In this document: piece after piece, positions 35,543 through 44,077 of the stretch
Layout: every line of letters starts with the position of its first letter
Numbering within the stretch: position 1 is the first letter of the stretch
Assembly (NCBI GenBank): GCA_913041415.1
Contig: CAJWHS010000006.1
Location: 1 to 58,120 of the forward strand
From: an uncultured Acidimicrobiaceae bacterium
Lineage (GTDB): Bacteria > Actinomycetota > Acidimicrobiia > Acidimicrobiales > Aldehydirespiratoraceae
Direction: 5' to 3'
DNA length: 58,120 nucleotides
Position numbers and translations under genes: made by a program
Notes under the pieces: model-generated
What the model was told of the DNA's origin: nothing
What the model saw: only the letters and a program-made list of their open reading frames with translations
Databases searched by the model: none

Positions 35543-36840
35543 CGATCGACCTCACCCATGATCGGGTCGACGCTGGAGATGATCGCCACGGCGTCGGCGA
35601 TGAGGCTTTCGCGCATGAGGTGCGGCATGGTCTGGACATTGATGAACGACGGACCCCGCACATGCATGCGGTAGGGCGTCGAGCTGCCGTCAGAAACCAT
35701 GTAGATGCCGAGCTCGCCACGGGGTGACTCGACACACGCATAGGCCTCCCCCTCGGGAACCTTGAAGCCCTCGGTGAAGATCTTGAAATGGTGGATGAGC
35801 GCTTCCATCGATTGATCGATGCGAATGCGAGGCGGCGGGGTGACCTTCTTGTCCTGCACCCGGTAATCGCCCAACGGCATTTTGTCGAGAATCTGTTCGA
35901 CGATGCGCATCGACTCTCGGATCTCGTTGAGACGGATCGCGTAGCGGTCGTAGCAGTCACCGTATGTGCCGACGATGACGTCGAAATCGACCTCGTCGTA
36001 AGCGAGGTAGGGCTGATCGCGACGGAGGTCCCAGGCATAGCCGGTGGAGCGAAGGATCGGACCGGTAGCCGACAAGGCGAGCGCCTCGTCGGTGTTCAGC
36101 GTGCCGACACCCTGCAGGCGTTCACGCCAAATCGGCTGCCCGGTCATGAGGACGTCGTACTCCTCGAGGCGAGGCGGCAGCAGTTCGAGCAACGCCTCGA
36201 TCTCACCCTTCCAGCCGTCGGGAAGATCAGCGGCGACGCCACCGGGGCGGATGTAGTTGTGGTTCATCCGCAGACCCGTGACCTTTTCGAAGAAGCGGAG
36301 GACCTCTTCGCGTTCACGCCAGCCGTAGATCATCATCGACACCGCACCGAGATCCATGCCGTTGGTGGCCATGAACAACAGATGGGAGCTGATGCGGTTG
36401 AGCTCGCTCATCAGCATGCGGATCCAGACCGCACGCTCGGGCACCTCGATATCGAGGAGCTTCTCGGTGGCGAGGCTGAACGCCAGTTCGGTGAAGAACG
36501 GCGAGGCGTAGTCCATGCGGGTGACGTTGGTGCACCCCTGCAGGAAGGTCAGCTGCTCTGCCTGCTTCTCCATACCGGTGTGCAGGTAGCCCACGACCGG
36601 CTTGGAACGAATGACGGTCTCGCCCTCCATCTCCAACATGAGGCGCAACACGCCGTGGGTCGACGGATGCGACGGGCCCATGTTAAGCAGGACCCGCTCG
36701 TCGTCGTCAGGGGTGGTGGCGTCGGTGCCGATCGCGGCGGCTTGGGCCTCGCTGAGGCGCAGGACCGCAGCATCATCGCCACGCTGGCGGACACGTGCGG
36801 CGCCGTCGACCGTCTCGGGGGTTTCGTCGGTGATCGTCAT
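35539..36840 (-). CDS. nuoD: NADH-quinone oxidoreductase subunit D, set 2 (Thr-type)
   Basis: The 433-residue 49-kDa subunit has NMGPSHPSTHGVLRLMLEMEGE and VVGYLHTGMEKQAEQ. Thr88 takes the place of the NDUFS2 arginine that is methylated in mitochondria. The N-terminal 50 residues are hydrophilic and not conserved with set 1. It overlaps nuoE and nuoC by 4 bases each. Confidence 0.95.
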   Translation of the reverse strand: MTITDETPETVDGAARVRQRGDDAAVLRLSEAQAAAIGTDATTPDDDERVLLNMGPSHPSTHGVLRLMLEMEGETVIRSKPVVGYLHTGMEKQAEQLTFLQGCTNVTRMDYASPFFTELAFSLATEKLLDIEVPERAVWIRMLMSELNRISSHLLFMATNGMDLGAVSMMIYGWREREEVLRFFEKVTGLRMNHNYIRPGGVAADLPDGWKGEIEALLELLPPRLEEYDVLMTGQPIWRERLQGVGTLNTDEALALSATGPILRSTGYAWDLRRDQPYLAYDEVDFDVIVGTYGDCYDRYAIRLNEIRESMRIVEQILDKMPLGDYRVQDKKVTPPPRIRIDQSMEALIHHFKIFTEGFKVPEGEAYACVESPRGELGIYMVSDGSSTPYRMHVRGPSFINVQTMPHLMRESLIADAVAIISSVDPIMGEVDR

Positions 36841-37373
36841 CGTTCGTTGCTCGCTGCCTTGAACTGGACGGGGATGGCGCCGACGGCATAGTCCTTGCGG
36901 AGAGGGTGCCCGACCCAGTCCTCGGGCATGAGGACTCGGCTCATGTCGGGGTGGTCGGAAAAGGTGATGCCGAACATGTCGAACGCCTCACGTTCGAGGT
37001 ACTCGCTGCCGGGCCACAGGTCGAAGAGGCTTGGAATGGTCGGTTCGTCAGCGCTCACCTGGGTGCGGATACGGATCCGTTCGCGGCGGACATGGTTGAT
37101 CAGCGACGTGACCACCTCGAAGCGTTCTGGGGTGAGCCCGCCCGGGAGCGCGCGCTCGCCGGCGTACGTGAGATAGTCGACGGCAGTGAGGTCGATCAGT
37201 TGGTCGAACCCGTCAGCGCGAGCCTCGCTGCAGACCTCGAGGTAGGTCTCGACCGAGGCGTGCAACACAACATCGCCGTGGGACTTGCTCACGACTGCGC
37301 CGAAGCGCAGATCGACAGCAGCTTCCTCGGCGACGGCCTCCGCCTCTTCGGCGGCTGCGGTCTCGTCACTCAT
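36837..37373 (-). CDS. nuoC: NADH-quinone oxidoreductase subunit C, set 2
   Basis: The 178-residue scaffold subunit has IPSLFDLWPGSEYLEREAFDMFGITFSDHP and WVGHPLRKDYAVG. It is shorter than the set 1 copy because it lacks the acidic tail. It begins one base after the nuoB stop. Confidence 0.95.
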   Translation of the reverse strand: MSDETAAAEEAEAVAEEAAVDLRFGAVVSKSHGDVVLHASVETYLEVCSEARADGFDQLIDLTAVDYLTYAGERALPGGLTPERFEVVTSLINHVRRERIRIRTQVSADEPTIPSLFDLWPGSEYLEREAFDMFGITFSDHPDMSRVLMPEDWVGHPLRKDYAVGAIPVQFKAASNER

Positions 37374-37374
37374 G

Positions 37375-37968
37375 TCAGCCCCCGATCGTCAGGCCAGCGG
37401 TCTGTCCGTCGCGCTGTTCGATGGTGATACCGGCGCCGCCGCCATTCGCCTCGCGGCGTTGGACAAGCTCGCCGGACTCGATCTTGGTGTGCAGGGTGAA
37501 GATCGAGTGCAGGAGGGTTTCCGGCCCGGGCGGGCAGCCTGGTGCGTAGACATCGACCGGCACGATCTGGTCGACGCCTTGCACGATCGCGTAGTTGTTG
37601 AACATGCCGCCGCTCGAGGCGCACACGCCCATGGAGATCACCCACTTGGGTTCCATCATCTGGTCGTAGACCTGACGGAGAACCGGAGCCATCTTCTGGC
37701 TCACCCGGCCGGCAACGATCATTAGGTCAGCCTGCCGAGGCGATGCCCGGAAGGTCTCCATGCCGTAGCGGGCGAGGTCGTAGTGGGCCGTGCCCGACGC
37801 CATCATCTCGATTGCGCAGCACGCGAGACCGAACGTGGCCGGCCAGAGGCTGCGGGACCGCGCCCAGCTGACCAGGTTCTCGACATTGCCGGTGAGGAAG
37901 TTGTGATCCATCCCCTCCAGGCCGTTGTCGGCGATCGACTGGCTTTCACCGAGCCCTGGAATCCTCAC
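37375..37968 (-). CDS. nuoB: NADH-quinone oxidoreductase subunit B, set 2 (cluster N2)
   Basis: The 197-residue subunit binds cluster N2 through the tandem cysteines of [19 protein letters not shown] and APGCPPGPE. The C-terminal extension (about 30 residues, [15 protein letters not shown]) is typical of actinobacteria. GTG start, overlapping nuoA by 4 bases. Confidence 0.95.
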   Translation of the reverse strand: MRIPGLGESQSIADNGLEGMDHNFLTGNVENLVSWARSRSLWPATFGLACCAIEMMASGTAHYDLARYGMETFRASPRQADLMIVAGRVSQKMAPVLRQVYDQMMEPKWVISMGVCASSGGMFNNYAIVQGVDQIVPVDVYAPGCPPGPETLLHSIFTLHTKIESGELVQRREANGGGAGITIEQRDGQTAGLTIGG

Positions 37969-38435
37969 GCTGCCGTCTCCTCCGCAATCGGCCGGTTCTC
38001 GAGACCGACACGGCGAATGGTGGATTCAGCGGTTCGTTCCGGCGAGACGGCGCCGGACGGGCGAGCCACCTGCTTGAGCGGGCCCCATTCGAGTGCGCCG
38101 TTGCTGATCAGGTACACGAACGACTCGAAGACGGCGAACGTAAATACCATGATCATCGCCAGGCCGAACACGCCGAGACTCCCGTAGGCCAAAGCGTACG
38201 GGTAGAAGAAGATGATCTCGATGTCGAAGACGATGAAGATCATGGCGACCAGGAAGAACTTCACCGGGAAGCGTTCCGGGGTCTCCTTGGTCGGGACGAT
38301 GCCGCACTCATACGCAGCTCGCTTGGCGTACGTCGGGTTGCGCGGGGCCAGGAGGCCCGATGCGATGAAGCTGCCGGCGGCGAAGAGCACCGCTAGCCCA
38401 AACAGCATCAGCAGGGGCAGGTACTGGCCGAGCAT
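37965..38435 (-). CDS. nuoA: NADH-quinone oxidoreductase subunit A, set 2
   Basis: The 156-residue, three-helix subunit has [39 protein letters not shown], with the loop cysteine that corresponds to ND3 Cys39 retained. The C-terminal tail of about 35 residues is hydrophilic. It lies only 3 bases downstream of the bc-complex-linked membrane protein gene, so no promoter separates it from the bc genes. Confidence 0.95.
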   Translation of the reverse strand: MLGQYLPLLMLFGLAVLFAAGSFIASGLLAPRNPTYAKRAAYECGIVPTKETPERFPVKFFLVAMIFIVFDIEIIFFYPYALAYGSLGVFGLAMIMVFTFAVFESFVYLISNGALEWGPLKQVARPSGAVSPERTAESTIRRVGLENRPIAEETAA

Positions 38436-38438
38436 GGG

Positions 38439-39578
38439 TTACGCCGCCTTTTCGAACTCAGCTCGCCGAGCCATGACGACCTTGTCGCGTTCGTGGAGCA
38501 TGTAACACAGCGACAAGAAGATGAGTAGCGAACCGATGGTGAAGAACGCCGGCACCTGACGCAGGTTGCCCAGGTTGCGGATCATCACGACCGAGACGAT
38601 CGGCTCGTCTTGGTCGACCACCGGGATAAGCGGAGCGTTACCCGGCAGGTTGGTCAACGACTCCTCCGTGACCTGCTGCACCTGGATGATGCCGTAGCGG
38701 GTCGGGTGGCTGATCTGCGCAGTCTGGCGGATCCTGGTCCAGACCCGGTCGAGGACGTTCGGGTCATCGGGCAGGCCTTCCTTGCCGCCGATGGTGTAGG
38801 CGTCAAGGAGCTTGAACTGGCTCTGGTCGGCGAAGGAGAAATCGTCGGACTCGAGCAGCATGGCGATGGCCGAGGCCTGCGCCTCGCCCGCTTCGGCGGT
38901 GGACAGAAGTGTCCAGCCTCCGAGGTTCGCATTGTCAGGATCAATCAGACCGGGGGTGACTGCAGCGAGTTCGGACCAGGTGGTCGCCTCGTTGCGACTC
39001 TGCTCTGCGGCGACGAGTGCGTCGATCTTCGCCAGCGACAGGCCCTCGACCTGGTCGGGCGTGAGGCGCTCAGCGACGACGATGCCGAATTCCGCGTCGG
39101 CAATCTGGATCTCGACGAGACGATCGGCAGCGTCATTGCTGAGGCCGGCCGAATCCATAGTTCGCCAGTCGGCGCCGAACTCGGCCTCGGCAGCCTCGGC
39201 AGCCGCAACGACCGCCTCATGCGCCGACGGCAGAGATTCGGTGCGAAGCAGGTTGGCCTCGTCGAGCGCGGCGAAGGTCAGGTGGCCTTCCGTCTCGGTG
39301 CCCTCGACGATCTCGACTTCGTCCCATACCGGGCCGTCACCAGCCCAACCGATGCCATAGAGCCACCAGATCGAACCCATAATGGTCAACCAGGCAAAGA
39401 GGCCCGCCAGGGACAGCAGGGTGCCGAGGCGGACGCCGTTGTTGCTGGACACGATGATCCAGACGGAGCCCATCCAGACACAGAAGCCCGCGAAGACCGC
39501 AAGGAAGCCGCGGACATGGGGATCCCACTCAAGCCCGTCGATCCAGTCGAGGACGCCGATCAGTTCGACCATTTCCAT
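38439..39578 (-). CDS. Membrane protein of unknown function between the bc complex and nuoA
   Basis: The 379-residue protein has two N-terminal helices (about residues 20-75, FLAVFAGFCVWMGSVWIIVS and LLSLAGLFAWLTIMGSIWWL), an acidic Ala/Glu-rich region of about 250 residues that should face the outside, and a C-terminal helix (FTIGSLLIFLSLCYMLH). No heme or metal motif is seen. The ATG overlaps the cytochrome c stop as TGATG. I do not recognise a family. Being sandwiched between cytochrome c and nuoA suggests a subunit or assembly factor of the bc complex, possibly a link to complex I; this is inference. Confidence 0.8.
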   Translation of the reverse strand: MEMVELIGVLDWIDGLEWDPHVRGFLAVFAGFCVWMGSVWIIVSSNNGVRLGTLLSLAGLFAWLTIMGSIWWLYGIGWAGDGPVWDEVEIVEGTETEGHLTFAALDEANLLRTESLPSAHEAVVAAAEAAEAEFGADWRTMDSAGLSNDAADRLVEIQIADAEFGIVVAERLTPDQVEGLSLAKIDALVAAEQSRNEATTWSELAAVTPGLIDPDNANLGGWTLLSTAEAGEAQASAIAMLLESDDFSFADQSQFKLLDAYTIGGKEGLPDDPNVLDRVWTRIRQTAQISHPTRYGIIQVQQVTEESLTNLPGNAPLIPVVDQDEPIVSVVMIRNLGNLRQVPAFFTIGSLLIFLSLCYMLHERDKVVMARRAEFEKAA

Positions 39579-41071
39579 CAAAGAGTCCTCTCAAACGCCA
39601 CGATGGCATCGATCTGCTCGTCGGTGAGCAGGGCCGGATACTCGAAGACGATGCCGGAGCCGGGGCCCATACCTGGGCCCACCGGATTGGCTTCCGTCAG
39701 TGCGCCGAAGCCAGGCATCTGGCCGTTGCCGCCCGAACCACCACGACCGTAAGTCTGACCGATGGCTTGGCCTCGCGTGATGAAGGCCGACTGGCCGATG
39801 GCGGTCTCGAACTGCGAAAGGGTTGAGCCGCCGGTCAGGTTGGGGCCGAAGAAGCCACCGGCAGTGACGTACCCGTCGGCGAGCTCGGGAATCGGACCGT
39901 CGCGGCCGTTCTCCTCGAGCACATAGTCGGATGCGCCGTCGAAGCTCCAGCCATAGGTGTGGCAGCGGGCGCAGCTGTACGTGCCGGCGGCCGCCGTGTT
40001 GCTGAAGAGGATCTCGCCCCACTGGAGGTACGCCTCCTGACCCTCGAACGCATCGAGGGTCGAAAGAATTTCGAGCGCAGCGGCTCGGAGGTCGTCCTCA
40101 TTGCCCTCATCGGCGAGCGACGGGTCGGCCTCGATCACAAGGGCATCGGCCGTGGCCTTCGCCGCCGAGACCTGATCGAACCAGGTGGACACCGCCGCAT
40201 CAAGCGGTTCGACCGCAGCCTCGTTCGCTGCGGTGAGACGGGCGTTGGCCTCGTCGAGTGCCAGGCACTCGCTGGCGTCGTCGGAGCACTCGAAGTCGAA
40301 GTCGGCCCGACCGAGCAACCGAACGGCCATGGCGGCGTCGGCCTGGGCGGCTTCCGCGGCCCGGACCTCGACCGCCCACGCCTCATCGCTGGTCTCGAGG
40401 ATCAGCGCCTTGGCACCGGCCTCGACACCACTGTCGACCTGTGAGCGGATCTCATCTTCGGAGATCTGAACGCTGCGGAGATAGAAGATGATCTCTTCGA
40501 GCTGCTGATCGGTGAGCGGACCGCCGCCACCGGAACCCCAGGCCGGCATGACACCGTTTCGGCCGTAGTTGAGCACGTGGAGAATCTCGTCCTCGGTGTG
40601 GCGCGACATCAGCGTGTTGAGGGCTGGCGCCTTCCAGTTGACCTGGGCCACAAACTCGCCGGACGACGAGGTGATGGCGGTGTTGACGACACCACCGGCG
40701 CCCTCAGGGCCGTGACAGTTCACGCACTGCGCACCCTCGAGATAGATCTCCTCGCCACGGTTGGTGGAGATTCGCCACGTGTCGAGATCCCGGCCTTCGT
40801 GACGCCCCGGCTCACCGAGCCAGTAAAGCGGCAAGGTGATGGCCACGATCGTCAGCAGCACCAGGCTCGAGCCAAGCGCAAGATCGAGCTTCTTGCCCTC
40901 GAGATCCTCGTCGGAGAGATACGGCTTGCGGTTCGAGGCGAGCTCAATCTCCGAGCCGACTTCGTTGCGAGCCGAGCGGATGTTGAAGTAGATGTAGACG
41001 ATCCCACCGAGGACGACGATCGCCAAGATGACGAGTCCGATGGTTCGTTGTGTGGAGGCGGCGAGCAACAT
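39578..41071 (-). CDS. Membrane-bound diheme cytochrome c of the bc complex
   Basis: The 497-residue protein has two N-terminal helices (about residues 10-30 and 65-85), then two c-type domains. The first has CVNCHGPEGAGG with MPAWGSGGGG as distal Met; the second has CARCHTYGW with a likely distal Met in GQMPGFG. Between them is an Ala/Asp/Glu-rich helical insert of about 150 residues with a cysteine pair (CSDDASEC). It would take electrons from the Rieske protein, like actinobacterial QcrC, but the domain order and the long insert differ. The final residues DEQIDAIVAFERTL are the usual last cytochrome c helix. Confidence 0.9.
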   Translation of the reverse strand: MLLAASTQRTIGLVILAIVVLGGIVYIYFNIRSARNEVGSEIELASNRKPYLSDEDLEGKKLDLALGSSLVLLTIVAITLPLYWLGEPGRHEGRDLDTWRISTNRGEEIYLEGAQCVNCHGPEGAGGVVNTAITSSSGEFVAQVNWKAPALNTLMSRHTEDEILHVLNYGRNGVMPAWGSGGGGPLTDQQLEEIIFYLRSVQISEDEIRSQVDSGVEAGAKALILETSDEAWAVEVRAAEAAQADAAMAVRLLGRADFDFECSDDASECLALDEANARLTAANEAAVEPLDAAVSTWFDQVSAAKATADALVIEADPSLADEGNEDDLRAAALEILSTLDAFEGQEAYLQWGEILFSNTAAAGTYSCARCHTYGWSFDGASDYVLEENGRDGPIPELADGYVTAGGFFGPNLTGGSTLSQFETAIGQSAFITRGQAIGQTYGRGGSGGNGQMPGFGALTEANPVGPGMGPGSGIVFEYPALLTDEQIDAIVAFERTL

Positions 41072-41128
41072 GCGAGTGTCGGGTGGTCGAGAACTCTCTG
41101 AGATGGGAACGGACGGAGGCTACCGGGC

Positions 41129-42010
41129 CTAGTGCGACGACTGACCGATGCAGTTGGGGCCCTCGGCCTCCTGCCCGGTGGTGTTCGTACCGATCGGCGG
41201 GCCCTGGATGATCGTGCCGGTGTCGACGGTGAGAACACCATCAGCCGAGACGCTCATGGCGAAACGGTCCATGCCGCGTGGGGCCGGGCCACCACGCTTT
41301 TCGCCGACACGGTTGTACTGGGAACCGTGGCAGGGGCACTCGAACCACTGGGAGGTGACGCACTCGGGCACACGGCAGCCAAGGTGCGGGCACTTCTGGT
41401 AGATGGCGATGACACCACCGTCGAGCCCCAGTGCGAGACCAGCTTCCATGCCGGTGAGTTCGTTCGCCGAGTAGGCGGCACGGGCCTTCTCGACCGCACC
41501 GTTTGGGTATTCGGTGATCCACATGCGGCCGTCCGCCCGGTAGAGGAAGCCGTTGGCGCCGCGGACCTCGCTGAGCACGTCGCTCACGAGGCCGACTCGA
41601 ATGGCCGAGCCAAAGCCGCCACCGAGCTGGGGCCACAGGAAGGCGATCGACGCTAGGCCGAAGCCGCCGAGACCGATCTGCATCATGAGGATGATGGTGC
41701 GGTTGAAGAACTGGCGACGTGAGACGCCGATGACCTCGGGATCCGGCGGCACATAGGGAGCCGGCGGCGCACTCTGGCGGGCAGCGAGGACGAGTTCCTT
41801 GCTGGCGGCCTTGCGCTCGAGGACTTGGGCCCGCTCGACCTGCTTGCCCGTGAGGGCGTCCTCGTTGCCGAGAACGGTCGATTCACGGTCGCGTGCCTTG
41901 GTTTCCCGAGAGAGGATGCCGACGGCCCCGTCGGCATCGCGACTCTTGAGCGCGGAGAAAACGGCGACGGCGGCCAGCAGGGCGATGACGACGATGGCTG
42001 CAATGAGCAT
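41129..42010 (-). CDS. Rieske iron-sulfur protein of the bc complex
   Basis: The 293-residue protein has the Rieske [2Fe-2S] motifs CPHLGC and CPCHGSQY (Cys-His pairs), with RGGPAPRGMDRF after them. It has two predicted helices: one at the N-terminus (LIAAIVVIALLAAVAVFSAL) and one after the linker (TIILMMQIGLGGFGLASIAFLW). The extra N-terminal helix and charged linker resemble actinobacterial QcrA rather than proteobacterial PetA. It oxidises quinol and passes the electron to cytochrome c. Confidence 0.95.
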   Translation of the reverse strand: MLIAAIVVIALLAAVAVFSALKSRDADGAVGILSRETKARDRESTVLGNEDALTGKQVERAQVLERKAASKELVLAARQSAPPAPYVPPDPEVIGVSRRQFFNRTIILMMQIGLGGFGLASIAFLWPQLGGGFGSAIRVGLVSDVLSEVRGANGFLYRADGRMWITEYPNGAVEKARAAYSANELTGMEAGLALGLDGGVIAIYQKCPHLGCRVPECVTSQWFECPCHGSQYNRVGEKRGGPAPRGMDRFAMSVSADGVLTVDTGTIIQGPPIGTNTTGQEAEGPNCIGQSSH

Positions 42011-42028
42011 TGGTGTTTCCTCCTTGCC

Positions 42029-42808
42029 TTACAGCTCGAAGAACAAGCCGGCTTCCCACGGGAAGACGAAGTTGAATCCGGGTCCTCGGAAGAACGAGCC
42101 GATCATGGTCAGCACAGCCCAGAACATAAGGTGGACAGTCATCAACGAAACCGCGAACTTACGATCCTCGGGCTTCGCCGACGGGTTTCGGTCGATGTAG
42201 GGAATAAACATCAAGAAGAACAGGCCGATACCCGGAATGGTCACGCCGGCGACCATCGGGTGGAACACCGTGAGGAGTTCCTGCAGGCCGAGGAAGTACC
42301 ACGGGGCCTTCGACGGGTTCGGCGTCTCGTTGAAGTTGGCGAGCTCCAGCAGCGGAGCGTTGACGAAGATCGAGAAGATCAAGGTGAACGCAAGCGCAAA
42401 CAGAGCGGCGCCGAACTCGACCACGAGCAGGTGAGGCCAGGTGTGGACCTTGTCCTGCGGGACGGCCTTGACGTCTTGGATCGAGCCCGACTTCACAACG
42501 GTGAGCAGGCGCTGGGTGTGACCACCGGGCCCGGTCGGCACCGGGGCGCCCGACGCAGCAGCGGGGGCGGCTGCGGCGGGAGCCGTGGCGACGGCGGTTC
42601 CGGTGGCGGTACCGCCGGCGGCCTTCGCCTTGGCGGCCTTGGAGCGCTCGAGCAGGTGCGCCGGGATCTTCGACGCAGCCTCTTGCTGTTCGGCGCTGAG
42701 TTCCTGGGCGGGCGCCTCGGCCGGAGCGTCGGCGGCAGCCTTGGCCGCAGCGGCCTTGGCTCGGGCCTCTTCGGCCCGCTTGCGGAGGTGTTCGGGGACT
42801 TCGGTCAT
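42029..42808 (-). CDS. Cytochrome b C-terminal subunit (subunit IV-like)
   Basis: The 259-residue protein has a 100-residue Ala/Lys-rich soluble N-terminus followed by the C-terminal domain of cytochrome b: HTWPHLLVVEFGAALFALAF, PSKAPWYFLGLQELLTVFHP (the PEWY-type quinol loop is PWYF here, after KA) and about three helices. This is the second half of a split cytochrome b, as in b6f and Firmicutes bc complexes. Residues 1-20 (MTEVPEHLRKRAEEARAKA) and about 48-65 (IPAHLLERSKAAKAKA) are copies of one motif that also starts the gene at 44832. Confidence 0.9.
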   Translation of the reverse strand: MTEVPEHLRKRAEEARAKAAAAKAAADAPAEAPAQELSAEQQEAASKIPAHLLERSKAAKAKAAGGTATGTAVATAPAAAAPAAASGAPVPTGPGGHTQRLLTVVKSGSIQDVKAVPQDKVHTWPHLLVVEFGAALFALAFTLIFSIFVNAPLLELANFNETPNPSKAPWYFLGLQELLTVFHPMVAGVTIPGIGLFFLMFIPYIDRNPSAKPEDRKFAVSLMTVHLMFWAVLTMIGSFFRGPGFNFVFPWEAGLFFEL

Positions 42809-42829
42809 GTCCTTCTTCTCCTTTTTGCC

Positions 42830-43624
42830 TTAGAGCGGACCCGAGATGCCGCCGTCCTTGCGCACTCGCCAAAAGTGGATCGCCATGAAGATGACGAGCA
42901 CGAACGGCAGGAGCAAGACGTGCAACACGTACCATCGGAGCAGCGTGTCGGTGCCGATCTCCACGCCGCCGAGCAGCACGAAGCGGACTTGTTCTCCGAA
43001 CACCGGGGTGTACCCCATCATGTTGGTACCCACCGTCACCGCCCAGAGGGCCAGCTGGTCCCAGGGCAGGAGGTAGCCGGTGAACGAGAGGAGCAGGGTG
43101 AACTGCAAGAGGTTGACGCCGATCACCCAGTTGAACTCACGGGGCGCCTTGTACGCACCGTGGTAGAAGACGCGGGCCATGTGGAGGAACACCGAAAGCA
43201 CCATCAAGTGGGCTGCCCATCGATGCATGTTCCTGACCAGCAGGCCGAAGGTCACGCTGTTTTGCAGCGTGTAGATGTCGTCCCAGGCCGCCGCAGCGGT
43301 CGGCCGGTAGAAGAACATTAAAAAGATGCCGGTGACCGTCAGCAAGATGAACAGGAAGAAGGACAGACCGCCGAGGCACAGCGTGTAGCTGACCTTGACT
43401 GCGTGACGCTTCACCTTTACCGGGTGCAGGTGGTACAACACTGAGTTCATGATCACGTAGGACCGGTTTCGAGGGCTGTCGGTGTAACCCTTCCGGAAGA
43501 TCGAGCCAGGTCGGAAGATCGAGTTCCAGGCCTGAGAGGACTGGGTCGCGTCGACTAGCTGGGTTGCTTGGTCCTGCAGCCGCTGCGGCAGGGGCTTCTT
43601 CGCGTCTTCGTCAGTGTTCGCCAT
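42830..43624 (-). CDS. Cytochrome b N-terminal subunit (b6-like, two b hemes)
   Basis: The 264-residue protein is the heme-bearing half of a split cytochrome b. The first His pair is in NMHRWAAHLMVLSVFLHMAR (13 residues between), the second in LHVLLLPFVLVIFMAIHFWR (14 between), the spacing of cytochrome b6. NLLQFTLLLSFTGYLLPWDQLALWAV contributes to the quinol site. Four helices are predicted. A stretch of about 60 residues precedes the first helix. It lies 21 bases upstream of the subunit IV-like gene. Confidence 0.95.
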   Translation of the reverse strand: MANTDEDAKKPLPQRLQDQATQLVDATQSSQAWNSIFRPGSIFRKGYTDSPRNRSYVIMNSVLYHLHPVKVKRHAVKVSYTLCLGGLSFFLFILLTVTGIFLMFFYRPTAAAAWDDIYTLQNSVTFGLLVRNMHRWAAHLMVLSVFLHMARVFYHGAYKAPREFNWVIGVNLLQFTLLLSFTGYLLPWDQLALWAVTVGTNMMGYTPVFGEQVRFVLLGGVEIGTDTLLRWYVLHVLLLPFVLVIFMAIHFWRVRKDGGISGPL

Positions 43625-43656
43625 AGATCTTTGTTTCGTGTCAGGGCACTCCGGCG

Positions 43657-44073
43657 TCAGCCGAGGCGCATGCCGTATCCGTAACCGTGGGTATTCGTTC
43701 GCTGGTGGGCATCACCGTCGGCCGGCGGGTCGCCAATCTTGCCGAGGATGATCACACCCGTGGGGCACCGGTCGACGCAGAGAGCGCACCGGGTGCACAC
43801 GTCGTCGTCGATGGTGAAAATCACATTGTCGTTGGGGTCGCTGCCCGGGAGTTCCGTACCGATCGCTTCGTCGATCGCGTCGGGACGCACCATGTGGATG
43901 CACTTCCACGGGCAGATGTCAACACAGCCCTCGCACATGATGCACTCGGACTGGTCAATGTGGATGAACTGCTTCGGCTTGACCTGGGCGGTGAGCCAGG
44001 CTGCGTCGACCTGCTGGAGGATGTAGTCGTCGCGGAACTCGGGAAGCGGCGGATTCGCGTCGGTGGTCGCCAT
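43657..44073 (-). CDS. 2x[4Fe-4S] ferredoxin-like protein in the bc operon
   Basis: The 138-residue protein has two [4Fe-4S] motifs, CIMCEGCVDICPWKC and CTRCALCVDRCPTG, separated by about 40 residues, and no transmembrane helix. The start is the ATG before ATTDANPPLPEF, as in-frame sequence upstream overlaps the neighbouring gene. A bacterial-type ferredoxin is not a standard bc-complex subunit. Its place between two membrane protein genes of the operon suggests it docks on the cytoplasmic side of the complex and links it to another donor or acceptor; that role is inference. Confidence 0.9.
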   Translation of the reverse strand: MATTDANPPLPEFRDDYILQQVDAAWLTAQVKPKQFIHIDQSECIMCEGCVDICPWKCIHMVRPDAIDEAIGTELPGSDPNDNVIFTIDDDVCTRCALCVDRCPTGVIILGKIGDPPADGDAHQRTNTHGYGYGMRLG

Positions 44074-44077
44074 GAAG

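Noticed and set aside
41825..43321. A long plus-strand open frame opposite the Rieske and cytochrome b genes
   Set aside because: It is the antisense of well-identified genes, rich in Arg/Glu/His with no recognisable domain.
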